This document shows, in pieces, positions 17,359-25,413 of a DNA stretch of 35,031 bases. The position numbers and the translations under genes were made by a program. Positions within the stretch are counted from its first letter, which is position 1. Every line of letters begins with the position of its first letter. The notes beneath the pieces are model-generated. The model was given only the letters and a program-made list of their open reading frames with translations. It searched no databases and was not told the DNA's origin. The DNA comes from Deltaproteobacteria bacterium (GTDB lineage Bacteria; Desulfobacterota; Desulfarculia; Adiutricales; Adiutricaceae), in assembly GCA_031279515.1 (NCBI GenBank), contig JAITII010000085.1, positions 1-35,031 on the forward strand, in the 5' to 3' direction.

Positions 17359-17550
17359 CCCTGCCCTGCAGCCCTACTCTGCAGCTCTGCCCTGCGGCCT
17401 TACTCTGCAGCTCTGCCCTGCGGCCTTACTCTGCAGCCCTGCCCTGTGGCCATGCCCTGCGGCCCTACTCTGCAGCCTTACTCTGCAGCCCTGCCCTGCG
17501 GCCCTACTATCAGCCATGCCCTGCAGCCCTGCGGCCCTACTATCAGCCCT
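17359..17550. repeat. GC-rich minisatellite with 26-bp units and repeated CTGCAG
   Basis: The block is built from variations on CCCTGC, GGCC and TACTCTGCAG. Two adjacent 26-nt units (17375-17400 and 17401-17426) are identical, and later units are truncated or rearranged. CTGCAG occurs seven times in about 160 nt. The block is abruptly GC-rich inside an AT-rich intergenic region. A 72-codon frame through it encodes only low-complexity Pro/Cys/Ala sequence. Confidence 0.92.
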
Positions 17551-18219
17551 CCAAGCGGCCCCACTAAAGCACTCCTTTGGGCCTTAGGCGCCATAGCAAA
17601 AGGGGCAGCTTTGCCTCTAGAGCTTTTACAATTTTTAGCTAGGGTCAAGGGCAAAAATTTCTAGCTTCCCAAATGAATGCCAAAAAGATCCCATAACTGT
17701 GCCAATTTTTCCTTTTTGACTTTGAACCCATAAACTAAGGGCAGCTTAGCCTAAGGCGCATAATATGATGCTTATGGCTTTTGCTTTTTTTATTACTAAA
17801 GAGCCAAAGATTTATAATTATTGATAGGGACGCTCTAAGGCAAATGGCGGGATATGGGAAGTTCTCTGGGAAATGGAAGCGACTTAAAGAAAAAGGTACA
17901 GTTAAACGGCTATTATTTATTTTTTATCTAGCAAATATAGAATTTCTAAGGATTTTTTTTGTAACCAAGGTAGATAAAACCGCTTTACAAGTTCTTCTGT
18001 AGGCTGTGCCAACTGGTTTAATCAAAGTCACCTGTGCCCTTAAATTTAAAAAAACTAAAATAGATGACTGGATGAAGACTTTGCAAAGTTGGGACCAAGA
18101 AAGGCTGGTAGTTAATTAATGGGGGATTTCAAATTATGGGCAATTTTCGCTCACTACCTAAATCCTTATGGTGGTTGGTTTTATCATAGCTATAAGATCA
18201 CTTACTTATACAATTAACA

Positions 18220-19743
18220 TTAATCCACTTTGCTCTCCAAGAGCCTTATCTCTTCGTAGCTTACACCGAAGGACTTGTAAATATCCCAGTGGACACTATT
18301 TAAAGTCTGTATGAAAGAAACGGATTTAACCGTCACCTTCTTTAAGTGTTCCATGCTTAGGATAATTTGCTCTATGGTGTAGCTACTTAAAGGTGAGTCC
18401 TTGGCACTTACAACAAGGTAGATGTAGACTTTGATGGTCAAGGCAATAAAAAGCAAAAAGTCAGCACCTGTGAGGTACTTCTTGTAGTCTTGTCTCTGAT
18501 AAATCACCTTCAAGCGCCTGTAGATTTTCAAGTACTCCTCTTCCAAAAAGGACCTGACTTGGAGAAGCCTTTTTGCCTCGCTCATATCCTTTTTAAAGTT
18601 AGTTGCCAGAACCCTAAAACCCTCCTCATTGGTCCTTTTGTCCTGGCCCTTAAGTGGACTTTCTCTGTCCTCCTTTTCAAAAAAGAGATACAAGGGAGTC
18701 CCGTCCTTGGCCCTCAAGGTCACAGTTACCTCTAAGGGCTCCTTTTCCTTGGCACTCATGGCGTCTTGTGTCATCCCCTGGATACGGTAAAGAATCTCCT
18801 GCAAAAAGGGGGAACTCTGGGGGATTTCGCAAACGAATTGTGCCTTTTGATAACGGTTCAAGAGCTTATCCAAGGAGTCTTCCGTCCCTAAGTTATAGAT
18901 CCTTTCCACTATGACCTTAGGGGAGCTGCTCTGTTCTTCTAAAAGGGTAAAAGAGGGCCCCTGGGCAGGGCGGCCGGGTGAGTATAGGAGCTTAGGGCGA
19001 CCACTTGTGGCCCCAACGATAAATTGGTGCCTGTCAATCAAGGGCGGTTCCTCCTCAAGTCCCTTTTCAGAATCCTCCCTAATGTCAAGCACATAGTTGT
19101 AGGTGCTGGAGTCGTCCTGGGCCAAGGCATAGCCCCTAAAAAACTTTAGGAAGCGTTCCTCTTTTAATTGCCTTACGGGGTCCTTAACTAGGTCGAACTT
19201 GGGGGAGATGGGGAAAACATCCACCTTGCCTGCCCATTGCAGGAAATTGTCCATGGGTTCAGAGGAAGTGGCCAAAAAGATCCCCACATTTAAGATGTCC
19301 TTAAAGCTCTCTTCAAAGACTTCCTCCACATGGGTCATCACTTCCAGGCTCTCTAGGATCTTTTTGCACAGGTGCACTGCACCAAAGTCCACAATTACAG
19401 AGTCCTTGATGTCCTGGATGGAAAACAAAGGCGTTAAAACCCTCCTCTGGAGCCCATTTCTGATGGGGTTGTACTGATTGAAAGTCTCCAAAAGCTTGGG
19501 GAACTTTACGGCTATGTCATCCATGGCCTCCTTGGCGCTTTTTTGGAGTTCCGGCGGGATATTTATCCCGTTTATCACCCGGCACACCAAAAAATCATGG
19601 TAGTAAAGCCTTAGATTATAGACGGGTTCCACCTTGCCAATGCGGACCCTCCTGTTGCGAGGTCGGCCTTCCATGTCCCTATAGGCCTCCCCCAAGTAAA
19701 CATACCTGTAAGGGTGTTTACCAGACTCAAAAACAAATGACAT
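18220..19743 (-). CDS. IS1634-like transposase homologue with degraded catalytic triad
   Basis: The 507-residue protein starts at ATG 19743, 8 nt after a perfect AGGAGG (19752-19757 on the plus coordinates). The N-terminus YVYLGEAYRDMEGRPRNRR resembles the start of IS1634/IS4-group DDE transposases. The layout then follows that family: a DDSS segment (D210-D211) where YDxTS is expected, and a VGATSGRPKLLYSPGRP segment where the family has a Leu-Pro-x-x-Tyr...GN strand-turn. Next is KVIVERIYN with E280 where VxDRGF carries the second Asp. The third-acid helix (VEkxF in the family) is missing; LTGADFLLFIALTIKVYIY matches the late conserved helix. The frame is open throughout, yet catalytic residues are lost, which suggests either early decay or a repurposed protein. 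No terminal inverted repeats or target duplications were found. Confidence 0.65.
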   Translation of the reverse strand: MSFVFESGKHPYRYVYLGEAYRDMEGRPRNRRVRIGKVEPVYNLRLYYHDFLVCRVINGINIPPELQKSAKEAMDDIAVKFPKLLETFNQYNPIRNGLQRRVLTPLFSIQDIKDSVIVDFGAVHLCKKILESLEVMTHVEEVFEESFKDILNVGIFLATSSEPMDNFLQWAGKVDVFPISPKFDLVKDPVRQLKEERFLKFFRGYALAQDDSSTYNYVLDIREDSEKGLEEEPPLIDRHQFIVGATSGRPKLLYSPGRPAQGPSFTLLEEQSSSPKVIVERIYNLGTEDSLDKLLNRYQKAQFVCEIPQSSPFLQEILYRIQGMTQDAMSAKEKEPLEVTVTLRAKDGTPLYLFFEKEDRESPLKGQDKRTNEEGFRVLATNFKKDMSEAKRLLQVRSFLEEEYLKIYRRLKVIYQRQDYKKYLTGADFLLFIALTIKVYIYLVVSAKDSPLSSYTIEQIILSMEHLKKVTVKSVSFIQTLNSVHWDIYKSFGVSYEEIRLLESKVD

Positions 19744-19946
19744 TACACATACCTCCTGGAAGATAGAGGGTCCTTTTTCCAAAAGGGAAATTGGCCCCAA
19801 AAAAGATTAAATGCTACAAGTGTCCTAACCATTTTTTTCGGAGGAATTGTTTCTCGAAATAAAGCTATGGCTTTCCCTTTGGCGCTAGCAAAACGCACCT
19901 TGACTTCAGCTAGGGTCCCACAGAAAAGCCCTTGTGGAAAACTCAT
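19743..19946 (-). CDS. Possible 67-residue leader ORF overlapping the transposase homologue
   Basis: This small ORF begins at ATG 19946 with GGAG five nt upstream (complement of 19952-19955). It ends in TAA, whose last A is the first base of the ATG of the downstream gene (TAATG). The arrangement is typical of translational coupling. The product is basic, contains RFASAKGKAIALFRE, ends in SSRRYV, and is not recognised. Its last codons also contain the AGGAGG used by the downstream gene. It could be a real small protein, a leader peptide, or the decayed 5' end of an older gene. Confidence 0.35.
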   Translation of the reverse strand: MSFPQGLFCGTLAEVKVRFASAKGKAIALFRETIPPKKMVRTLVAFNLFWGQFPFWKKDPLSSRRYV

Positions 19947-20060
19947 AAAAACTCCAAAAAAAAGTTTTAACTAATTTTAAACTACATTTTTAACAACACA
20001 TGAGTTCTCGCCACAAGATTATATTTCAATAGAATTCAAAATTCAAGAAATAATAGCCCC

Positions 20061-20099
20061 AAAAAAGAAAAATGGCCTTTCCTGGCCTGGGACCATTTT
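20061..20099 (-). terminator. Terminator-like hairpin upstream of the transposase homologue
   Basis: On the minus strand AAAATGGTC pairs with GGCCATTTT (nine pairs, one G-T) around a 13-nt loop and is followed by TTCTTTTTT. It lies 115 nt before the small ORF at 19946, so it ends a short transcript or acts as an attenuator. Confidence 0.6.
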
Positions 20100-20171
20100 A
20101 ACTACATTTATTAGGTGGACTTACCTATCGCAACCCACAAATAAAAAAGTGATTTCCCTTCCCCAGTCCAC

Positions 20172-20177
20172 ATTATA
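20172..20177 (-). promoter_or_regulatory. Candidate -10 box for a short minus-strand transcript
   Basis: The minus strand reads TATAAT here, with only a poor -35 (TGCAAA at 17-nt spacing). Transcription from it would start near 20165, inside the GTGGACT arm of the inverted repeat, and could end at the terminator at 20061-20099. Confidence 0.3.
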
Positions 20178-20241
20178 AAAAATCTAGTTTAAAATTTGCA
20201 TTTTTTAGCTTTTTTTTAAAATCCTCTCTGCCCCAAGGGCC

Positions 20242-20272
20242 AAAAAAAGCCCCGAACTTGACGCTCGAGGCT
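20242..20272 (-). terminator. Intrinsic terminator of the second chemoreceptor gene
   Basis: On the minus strand AGCCTCGA pairs with TCGGGGCT (eight pairs, one T-G), with a 9-nt loop, followed by TTTTTTT. It lies about 80 nt after the chemoreceptor stop. Confidence 0.88.
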
Positions 20273-20352
20273 CTAAAAAAAGGAATTTTTAATTGTAAAA
20301 GGCTTGGCTAGGACTTTCCAAAACTTAGGGCCCCTTAAATTGGGCTCTATTT

Positions 20353-22413
20353 TTAGGTGCCCTTTCCATTTTTCTTGGACTTCGCCCCAGGTCTCTTGAG
20401 GGGACCTGACAGATGATTTGTCCTGGAGGACACTTCTCCCCCAGGGCCTTTGCCATTTTTTGACTTCCCTTCGGCCATCTCCCTAATCTTGCCAACCACA
20501 AAAAGGACATTGTCGGATTCTTTAAGGAGTACCTCGGAAGTGGCAGCCGTCTCCTCGGTGTTCCTGGAGTTATTTTGGGTGGCCGCATCTATCTCAATTA
20601 AGGACCTATTTATCTGCTCTATGCCAACACTCTGCTCAGAGCAGGCCTCTGTGACGTCTGTTATATGCTTTAAAAGCTGGGGCTGGTGTTCTCTCACAAT
20701 CATGAAGTTATCGTTTGTGGCGTTCACCATCCCGGAACCGGAGTTGATGTTCTTGATGGTGGTCTCTATGAGCACAGCTGTGTTCTTGGCCGCCTCAGCG
20801 CTCCTCTGGGCAAGGTTACGCACCTCGTCGGCCACCACTGCAAAGCCCGCACCTGCCTCCCCGGCCCGTGCCGCCTCCACCGAGGCGTTCAAGGCCAAGA
20901 GGTTGGTCTGATAGGCTATCTCGTCTATGGTCTTGACTATCTTGCTTATTGCATTGCCGGATATCGATATGCTCTCCATGGCCTCTATGACGTCCTTCAT
21001 GGAAATGGACGCCTTGTCCACCGAGACCTTTATCTGCTCCACCAGCTTGTTGGCCTGTACGGCCTTATCGGCATTGAATTTGGTCTTGGAGTTTAGGTCC
21101 TCCATGTTGGACCGGATCTGCTCCAAGGAAGCGGCACTTTCTGAAGTACCTTCCGCTGTGGCCTGTGAAGATGCGGCAATCTTACTGGACAGATTCTCCA
21201 GTTCCGTGGCCTTGGAAGATAGCTCAGAGATTATGTCGTTTAAGCTCTTGTTCATAGTGAGCACCAGGACTACCGCCAGGATACTACCTATTGAAATGCC
21301 TAAAGCCGCCACCAAAGTCAAAAGGAGCTTCGCCTTGGCGTAGGTTTTTTGAGCGCTTTCTACGGTGTTGGTCAAGTGCTGGTGACTCAATTGAGTAAGC
21401 TGCGTTAATAATTCTTCCGATTGGGTCAAAAGTGGTACCAGTCGGGTATTCATGAGTTCCAGGGCCCTCATATTAGAATTATCATCTATCATTTCCTGGA
21501 TGCGTTGAAATATAATTCTTCCAACCCCCCTTTTTGGTTTCAATTTTTTCCAATATACATTGGAAACACTTTGAAGCTCAGAGTGGATAAAACTAGGTGG
21601 AGCGGTCACAGGAATATCACTCACTTGAATTGTACCGTCTTCGTGAAATTGCACCGCTTCAGGGACACGCTGTAAAAACTTGTCATTAAAGGCCTTAAGA
21701 TCTCTGTCACTAATCGATGGGTCTGTAAGCAGCCTTTCCAATTTATCCAGTTCCTGGACAAAGCCGTCGAGATTGGCATTTCCAGCAGTATGCCATTGAT
21801 CCCTAACTTCTTGCGTGACAGCCATGGACCCTAATTTCTCATACAGCTGAAGGGCCATAGATTTTTCCAGGGCCAACATTGCTTGAAAGGCAACATCAAT
21901 GCTGTCCGGGGTATTTATATTTCTGCTCTCCTTATAAATCTGCCGTAATGGTTCCTCGAAGCTTACCCAAAATTTAGGGCTTCCTTCTTGAGCCATGATT
22001 TTAGCGTAGTATCCAGAATTTTTGATACAAAGCTGAAATATCTTTAATACCAACTCTTGACTTTTGTTCCAGTTGGACACATAGCCTGACCAGGCTTCGC
22101 TCATCATTGGCTCTACATCAAAATTTTGAAGGCGCTCGGGTATTTTTTTTGTTAAATATTCTTCCATTTGAGAATTTAAGACAAGTGTTTGTTTTGGATC
22201 ATCTGTTAGCAGAGTCTTCAAAATAAGCACATGAAGCTCCTTGGCATCAGATTTTAAACCTAGTAACTTTCCGTCTTCATCGGTACTCTCCTCTATGGCC
22301 CCTTGCATGGACACATATAACGTACTCATAGATTTGATGCCAAAAATTGGAATAATTACAGCTGCAGCCACAAGAACTATACAAACACTAAATATCTTCA
22401 TCTTAAATGACAT
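20353..22413 (-). CDS. Methyl-accepting chemotaxis protein, helical-bundle sensor, no HAMP
   Basis: A 686-residue chemoreceptor with TM1 at about 6-27 and TM2 at about 363-386. The periplasmic part of about 330 residues looks all-helical, as in bundle-type sensors, and differs from the dCache sensor of the other receptor. TM2 passes almost directly into the signalling coiled coil ([20 protein letters not shown]), with no HAMP. The tip [20 protein letters not shown] is near residues 501-520 and is canonical for CheA/CheW binding. The C-terminus is a basic Gly/Lys/Pro tail without a CheR-docking pentapeptide. The start at 22413 has GGTGA five nt upstream. It is terminated at 20242-20272. The two receptors share nearly identical tips but not their sensors, so they probably feed one signalling array with different ligands. 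Confidence 0.95.
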   Translation of the reverse strand: MSFKMKIFSVCIVLVAAAVIIPIFGIKSMSTLYVSMQGAIEESTDEDGKLLGLKSDAKELHVLILKTLLTDDPKQTLVLNSQMEEYLTKKIPERLQNFDVEPMMSEAWSGYVSNWNKSQELVLKIFQLCIKNSGYYAKIMAQEGSPKFWVSFEEPLRQIYKESRNINTPDSIDVAFQAMLALEKSMALQLYEKLGSMAVTQEVRDQWHTAGNANLDGFVQELDKLERLLTDPSISDRDLKAFNDKFLQRVPEAVQFHEDGTIQVSDIPVTAPPSFIHSELQSVSNVYWKKLKPKRGVGRIIFQRIQEMIDDNSNMRALELMNTRLVPLLTQSEELLTQLTQLSHQHLTNTVESAQKTYAKAKLLLTLVAALGISIGSILAVVLVLTMNKSLNDIISELSSKATELENLSSKIAASSQATAEGTSESAASLEQIRSNMEDLNSKTKFNADKAVQANKLVEQIKVSVDKASISMKDVIEAMESISISGNAISKIVKTIDEIAYQTNLLALNASVEAARAGEAGAGFAVVADEVRNLAQRSAEAAKNTAVLIETTIKNINSGSGMVNATNDNFMIVREHQPQLLKHITDVTEACSEQSVGIEQINRSLIEIDAATQNNSRNTEETAATSEVLLKESDNVLFVVGKIREMAEGKSKNGKGPGGEVSSRTNHLSGPLKRPGAKSKKNGKGT

Positions 22414-23150
22414 ATTGTCACCAATTATCCGTCAAATGTCTAAGTAATAAACTAGAAACTAATTATATAGTGCCCGCGATCTAAAAAAATTATGCCAAGA
22501 TTAATCTTCCATAACATATATAATATCAGTAGTTTTAGATGCTAAGCATAGTTGTCGCATTATCACTTGATAGCTATCAAGCATCCTGAGACTTTGAAGC
22601 ATTGAGGCCGTTGTCAAAGTTGGCATACCATAAACTAAGGACTTTGCCAAAAGCCTATTTGCAAATTAAGTATATCAACAGTTTTATCCAGCTGCAATAA
22701 TTATAATTGCGCATTTAATGCTGCATTATATGAAACTCTTTGTATTTTGTGTTATTTGGAAAAATATTTTTTAATCTTTTGATTTTAAGCAAAATATTTA
22801 TGCAGCTAACAAAACGATAGCTCTTTTCCTACATAGGGCTTTAAAAGCTAAAAATGTTTAAAGCTAGAGAAAAATTTTTGGATACCAAAGGGGCATTAGA
22901 CTTCTCTCCCTTTGTAAGCTCCCCTTTTGTTAATTATTGCGGCAAATATTTTAGAGCTTTATTTCCCTTTTTTACAAAAGATCTTAGTGCTTTTAGGCCT
23001 ACCCATAGCTTTAACCATAAGAGGGCTGGCCAAAAGCCTTATAATTACTGTCATCTTGCCTTTTTTTGCTAATCATCTGCCCAAACTTTAATCCTTACCC
23101 GCGGCTGATAAATAGTCCCTAAGCTCCCTAACTGGGAAAACAAATAGATT
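22414..23150. other. Long intergenic region upstream of the second chemoreceptor
   Basis: About 740 nt of AT-rich DNA without a credible gene. A 72-codon frame at 22854-23072 lacks a ribosome-binding site and family resemblance. The minus strand has a TATAAT (22462-22467) about 50 nt upstream of the chemoreceptor start but no convincing -35. I see no sigma-54 or flagellar sigma-28 box. Confidence 0.5.
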
Positions 23151-23193
23151 AAGCTAATAAAAAAGGCGCCTATGGCGCCCTTTTTATTAGCTT
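23151..23193. terminator. Bidirectional-type terminator after the FMN glutamate-synthase-like gene
   Basis: Arms 23151-23170 and 23174-23193 form a 20-bp stem with one mismatch and a 3-nt loop. The GC core is GGCGCC, flanked by A-rich and T-rich arms, so U-runs occur on both strands. It lies 26 nt past the minus-strand stop. Confidence 0.9.
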
Positions 23194-23219
23194 CGGGTTT
23201 TTTATGTGCTAAGGTTTTT

Positions 23220-24854
23220 TTAAAACTTGGCCTTTAAGATTTGGCGGGCCGCTTCATCGCCAATATCGGTGATAAAGCCTAAGCCCGTTTCCTTAGCTGT
23301 TTCCCTGTTGGCAGCAGCTATGTCGTCGCGGTCCAGGCTGGCAAGGGAAAATTTCCTCTCCCCTGCCATGAACTGCTGGAGACCTGCTCCAAGTTTATCC
23401 AACATGGACCACATAGCTATAGCCCCAAAAGGTACTGTTTTCATAGCATCGGCACCAATTATCTTTTGGACCTCGTAGTAGCCGGAAAAGATCTCTGGAG
23501 CAGTTGTGCCCCTGTCTGAGACGGCTTTAGGGAGCTTGTCCCAGTTTCCATTGACCAGGGCTTTATTGGCAGGCTTTAAAACGCCTTCTATGTTGGAGCC
23601 CAAAAATCCTGGGATCATCATGGCCCTACCCATGCAGATGAGCTTGGTATAGGGCGCCCCCAGGGCCAGGCCCTTAAAGATGGTACTGGATTTGGCAAAG
23701 CCTCCGGCAAAGGACATATCCACCACCTTTTGGCCGGATTGCGCAAGCACTGCGCCGTACTCTCTGGCCTTGGCGTGGAGTAAGATTGGCGGCACTCCCC
23801 AGTGCTCCATCATATCCCAGGGGCTCATGCCGGTGCCGCCTCCGGCTCCGTCAATGGTCAAAAGATCTAATGAGCACTCGGAAGCCAGGCGGATTGCCAG
23901 GGCCAAGATCTCCATGCCGTAGGCACCGGTCTTTAAAGATATTCGCTCAAAACCAAGGTCTCTTAAAAAGGAGACCGCCTTTAAGAAGTCCTCCCTCACC
24001 TGTTGCCAACTTTCCAAGTTGGTGTAACCTAAACGGCTGTGGCGGGCAAATCCGGTAATGGAATGGCTCTTGTAAGCCTCGCGCACCTCCGGCCGGGAGC
24101 TATCGGGATCCACTAGGTAACCTCTTTCTTTCAAGAAGTCGGCGTACTCGATATCAGTTACCTGGATCTCTCCGCCAATGTCTTTGGCCCCTTGCCCCCA
24201 TTTGAGCTCAATTATGACCTTGTCCCGATAGTGCTTGGCCAAGTATTCAGCCACTCCGTTGCGGGTATCTTCCACATTTAACTGCACGATGGCTGCCCCG
24301 TAGCCATCGTGGAAGCGCAGATAGGATTCCAAGCGCCTGTCCATTTCAGGGCTCTTTTCAATCTTTCCCCCTGTCATGGTGGACTTCCTGTCCACTCCCA
24401 CGACGTTTTCCCCTATGACAATAGGCACTCCGCAGATGGCGCAACCAGCTGCCATAGCGTCCCAGTACTTAGCTGCAATAAAGGTGGAACCCAAGGCCCC
24501 GGCCATAAAGGGGAGCCGCACCTTGGTCTTGGTCTTAGCGCCAAATGTCGTCTCCAAAGAGACCTCGGTGAATAGGGCGTCCCCGTAGACAGCTGAGACC
24601 GGCCCGTCCTGGGCCCCGTAGGCTGTCCCCATGATACGCACAGTATCGTAGCTTATCCCAGTATCACGTAGGTTGGCAGCCCCAGAGGTTATTCTACCGA
24701 AGTCCCGAGGGTATATTAGCTCCCTTCCTGCCATGCAGCTTAACCACACCTCGCATTTTCCCGCACAGTCGCATTGGCATAGGGTACAAAGTCCGGATTC
24801 AGCCGGGTTTCCGCGATTTACCACCCCCAAGGCATCGTTACTTTTCAGTGCCAT
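23220..24854 (-). CDS. FMN-binding glutamate-synthase-family protein with N-terminal Cys cluster
   Basis: The 544-residue protein matches the FMN/synthase (GltB central) TIM-barrel domain without glutaminase domain. LTIDGAGGGTGMSPWDMM and VDMSFAGGFAKS are the FMN/phosphate-binding strand-loop elements. The N-terminus has a dense cysteine cluster, C23, C26, C28, C30, C34 and C40 (CTLCQCDCAGKCEV), followed by RELIYPRDFG. That placement is known in stand-alone GltB2-like proteins and could bind an iron-sulfur cluster. The start at 24854 has AAGGAG nine nt upstream (complement of 24864-24869), which rules out the longer in-frame extension. It is not next to the usual glutaminase or NADPH-dependent partner subunits. 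Substrate and electron donor are therefore open. A possible attenuator lies in its leader (24903-24925). Confidence 0.88.
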   Translation of the reverse strand: MALKSNDALGVVNRGNPAESGLCTLCQCDCAGKCEVWLSCMAGRELIYPRDFGRITSGAANLRDTGISYDTVRIMGTAYGAQDGPVSAVYGDALFTEVSLETTFGAKTKTKVRLPFMAGALGSTFIAAKYWDAMAAGCAICGVPIVIGENVVGVDRKSTMTGGKIEKSPEMDRRLESYLRFHDGYGAAIVQLNVEDTRNGVAEYLAKHYRDKVIIELKWGQGAKDIGGEIQVTDIEYADFLKERGYLVDPDSSRPEVREAYKSHSITGFARHSRLGYTNLESWQQVREDFLKAVSFLRDLGFERISLKTGAYGMEILALAIRLASECSLDLLTIDGAGGGTGMSPWDMMEHWGVPPILLHAKAREYGAVLAQSGQKVVDMSFAGGFAKSSTIFKGLALGAPYTKLICMGRAMMIPGFLGSNIEGVLKPANKALVNGNWDKLPKAVSDRGTTAPEIFSGYYEVQKIIGADAMKTVPFGAIAMWSMLDKLGAGLQQFMAGERKFSLASLDRDDIAAANRETAKETGLGFITDIGDEAARQILKAKF

Positions 24855-24902
24855 AAAATTTAACTCCTTACATGAGCAAATGATCGTCATCCTAAAATAT
24901 AT

Positions 24903-24925
24903 AAAAACCCCCATTTGGGGCCTTT
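24903..24925 (-). promoter_or_regulatory. Possible attenuator hairpin in the leader of the glutamate-synthase-like gene
   Basis: On the minus strand AAAGGCCCC can pair with GGGGTTTTT (nine pairs with two G-T wobbles) around a short loop, ending in T residues. It sits about 50 nt before the start codon. The structure is weak, and no leader peptide was identified. Confidence 0.25.
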
Positions 24926-25256
24926 GGCTTATTTTTTGGGTTTTCCAAGAGTAGCACTGAAACCACAATTTTACAAGTTATTTTTTGACCAATAAGTTGG
25001 CGTTATTACTATTAAATATCCTAAATCGTGGGATTTTTCCCTCCCCTTTCTACCCCTATATCTGGTAAATAACTGATTTATCTAAACTTTTTTATTTTTT
25101 TCCCAGCCCTTTTTGTCTTCCCTCTTGTCCCAAAGAAATATTTTTCTAACCTTCAAGGTAAATTCCCCTCTGGGGCCGCAAAGGGCAAAGATACGCTTTT
25201 GGCTAAGACTAAGGGCGCATCTTTGGTTTTTTTCCCTCCACAAGGGGGCCGGGTTT

Positions 25257-25265
25257 TGCTATAAT
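25257..25265 (+). promoter_or_regulatory. Candidate extended -10 promoter for topA
   Basis: TGCTATAAT is a perfect extended -10 (TG-n-TATAAT). There is no clear -35, which extended -10 promoters can lack. It lies about 150 nt upstream of the topA ATG. Confidence 0.45.
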
Positions 25266-25413
25266 GCTTTTTTAAAGCCTCAGGGCAAATACAATACTTA
25301 TATATGATAATTATTGTAAATTAACTAAATTAGCCTTCAATATCGTATCTATTTCTAGCACTTTTTTACCCCCCACCACCACTTATAGTGTTACTCTCGA
25401 AACTAGGTTGTCC

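Larger units (their letters stand above)
17090..18219. other. Gene-poor region with minisatellite and possible gene remnant
   Basis: Apart from the tRNA leader and the GC-rich repeat at 17359-17550, this 1.1-kb stretch has no convincing gene. A reading frame from 17781 to 18119 on the plus strand is interrupted by a single TAG at 18000-18002. Its translated sequence is not recognised, and it may be a decayed gene or chance. Confidence 0.5.
19947..20352. other. Intergenic region with two minus-strand terminators
   Basis: No ORF is supported. It holds the chemoreceptor terminator (20242-20272), a TATAAT-like box on the minus strand (20172-20177), and a 7-bp inverted repeat GTGGACT/AGTCCAC (20115-20121 and 20165-20171). 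A second terminator-like hairpin lies at 20061-20099. Together these could mark a small RNA or an attenuated leader for the downstream minus-strand genes. Confidence 0.5.
24855..25413. other. Divergent intergenic region between the glutamate-synthase-like gene and topA
   Basis: This 560-nt region must contain divergent promoters. A possible attenuator hairpin for the minus-strand gene is at 24903-24925, and an extended -10 promoter for topA is at 25257-25265. A 64-codon plus-strand frame (25113-25307) lacks any support. Confidence 0.5.

Noticed and set aside
17446..17664. 72-codon frame through the GC-rich minisatellite
   Set aside because: The product is low-complexity repeat translation with no ribosome-binding site.
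18120..20000. Complete insertion sequence around the transposase homologue
   Set aside because: I could not find terminal inverted repeats or a target-site duplication on either side.
22470..22500. Sigma-54 or flagellar sigma-28 promoter for the chemoreceptor (TTGGCA on the minus strand)
   Set aside because: The GC element expected at -12 is absent, and no sigma-28 box matches.
22854..23072. 72-codon plus-strand frame in the gap before the glutamate-synthase-like gene terminator
   Set aside because: No Shine-Dalgarno, no recognisable family, and AT-rich intergenic context.
24855..24968. N-terminal extension of the glutamate-synthase-like protein
   Set aside because: AAGGAG is correctly spaced only for ATG 24854; the extension is unlike the family.
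25113..25307. 64-codon frame upstream of topA
   Set aside because: It covers the proposed topA promoter and has no ribosome-binding site or family match.
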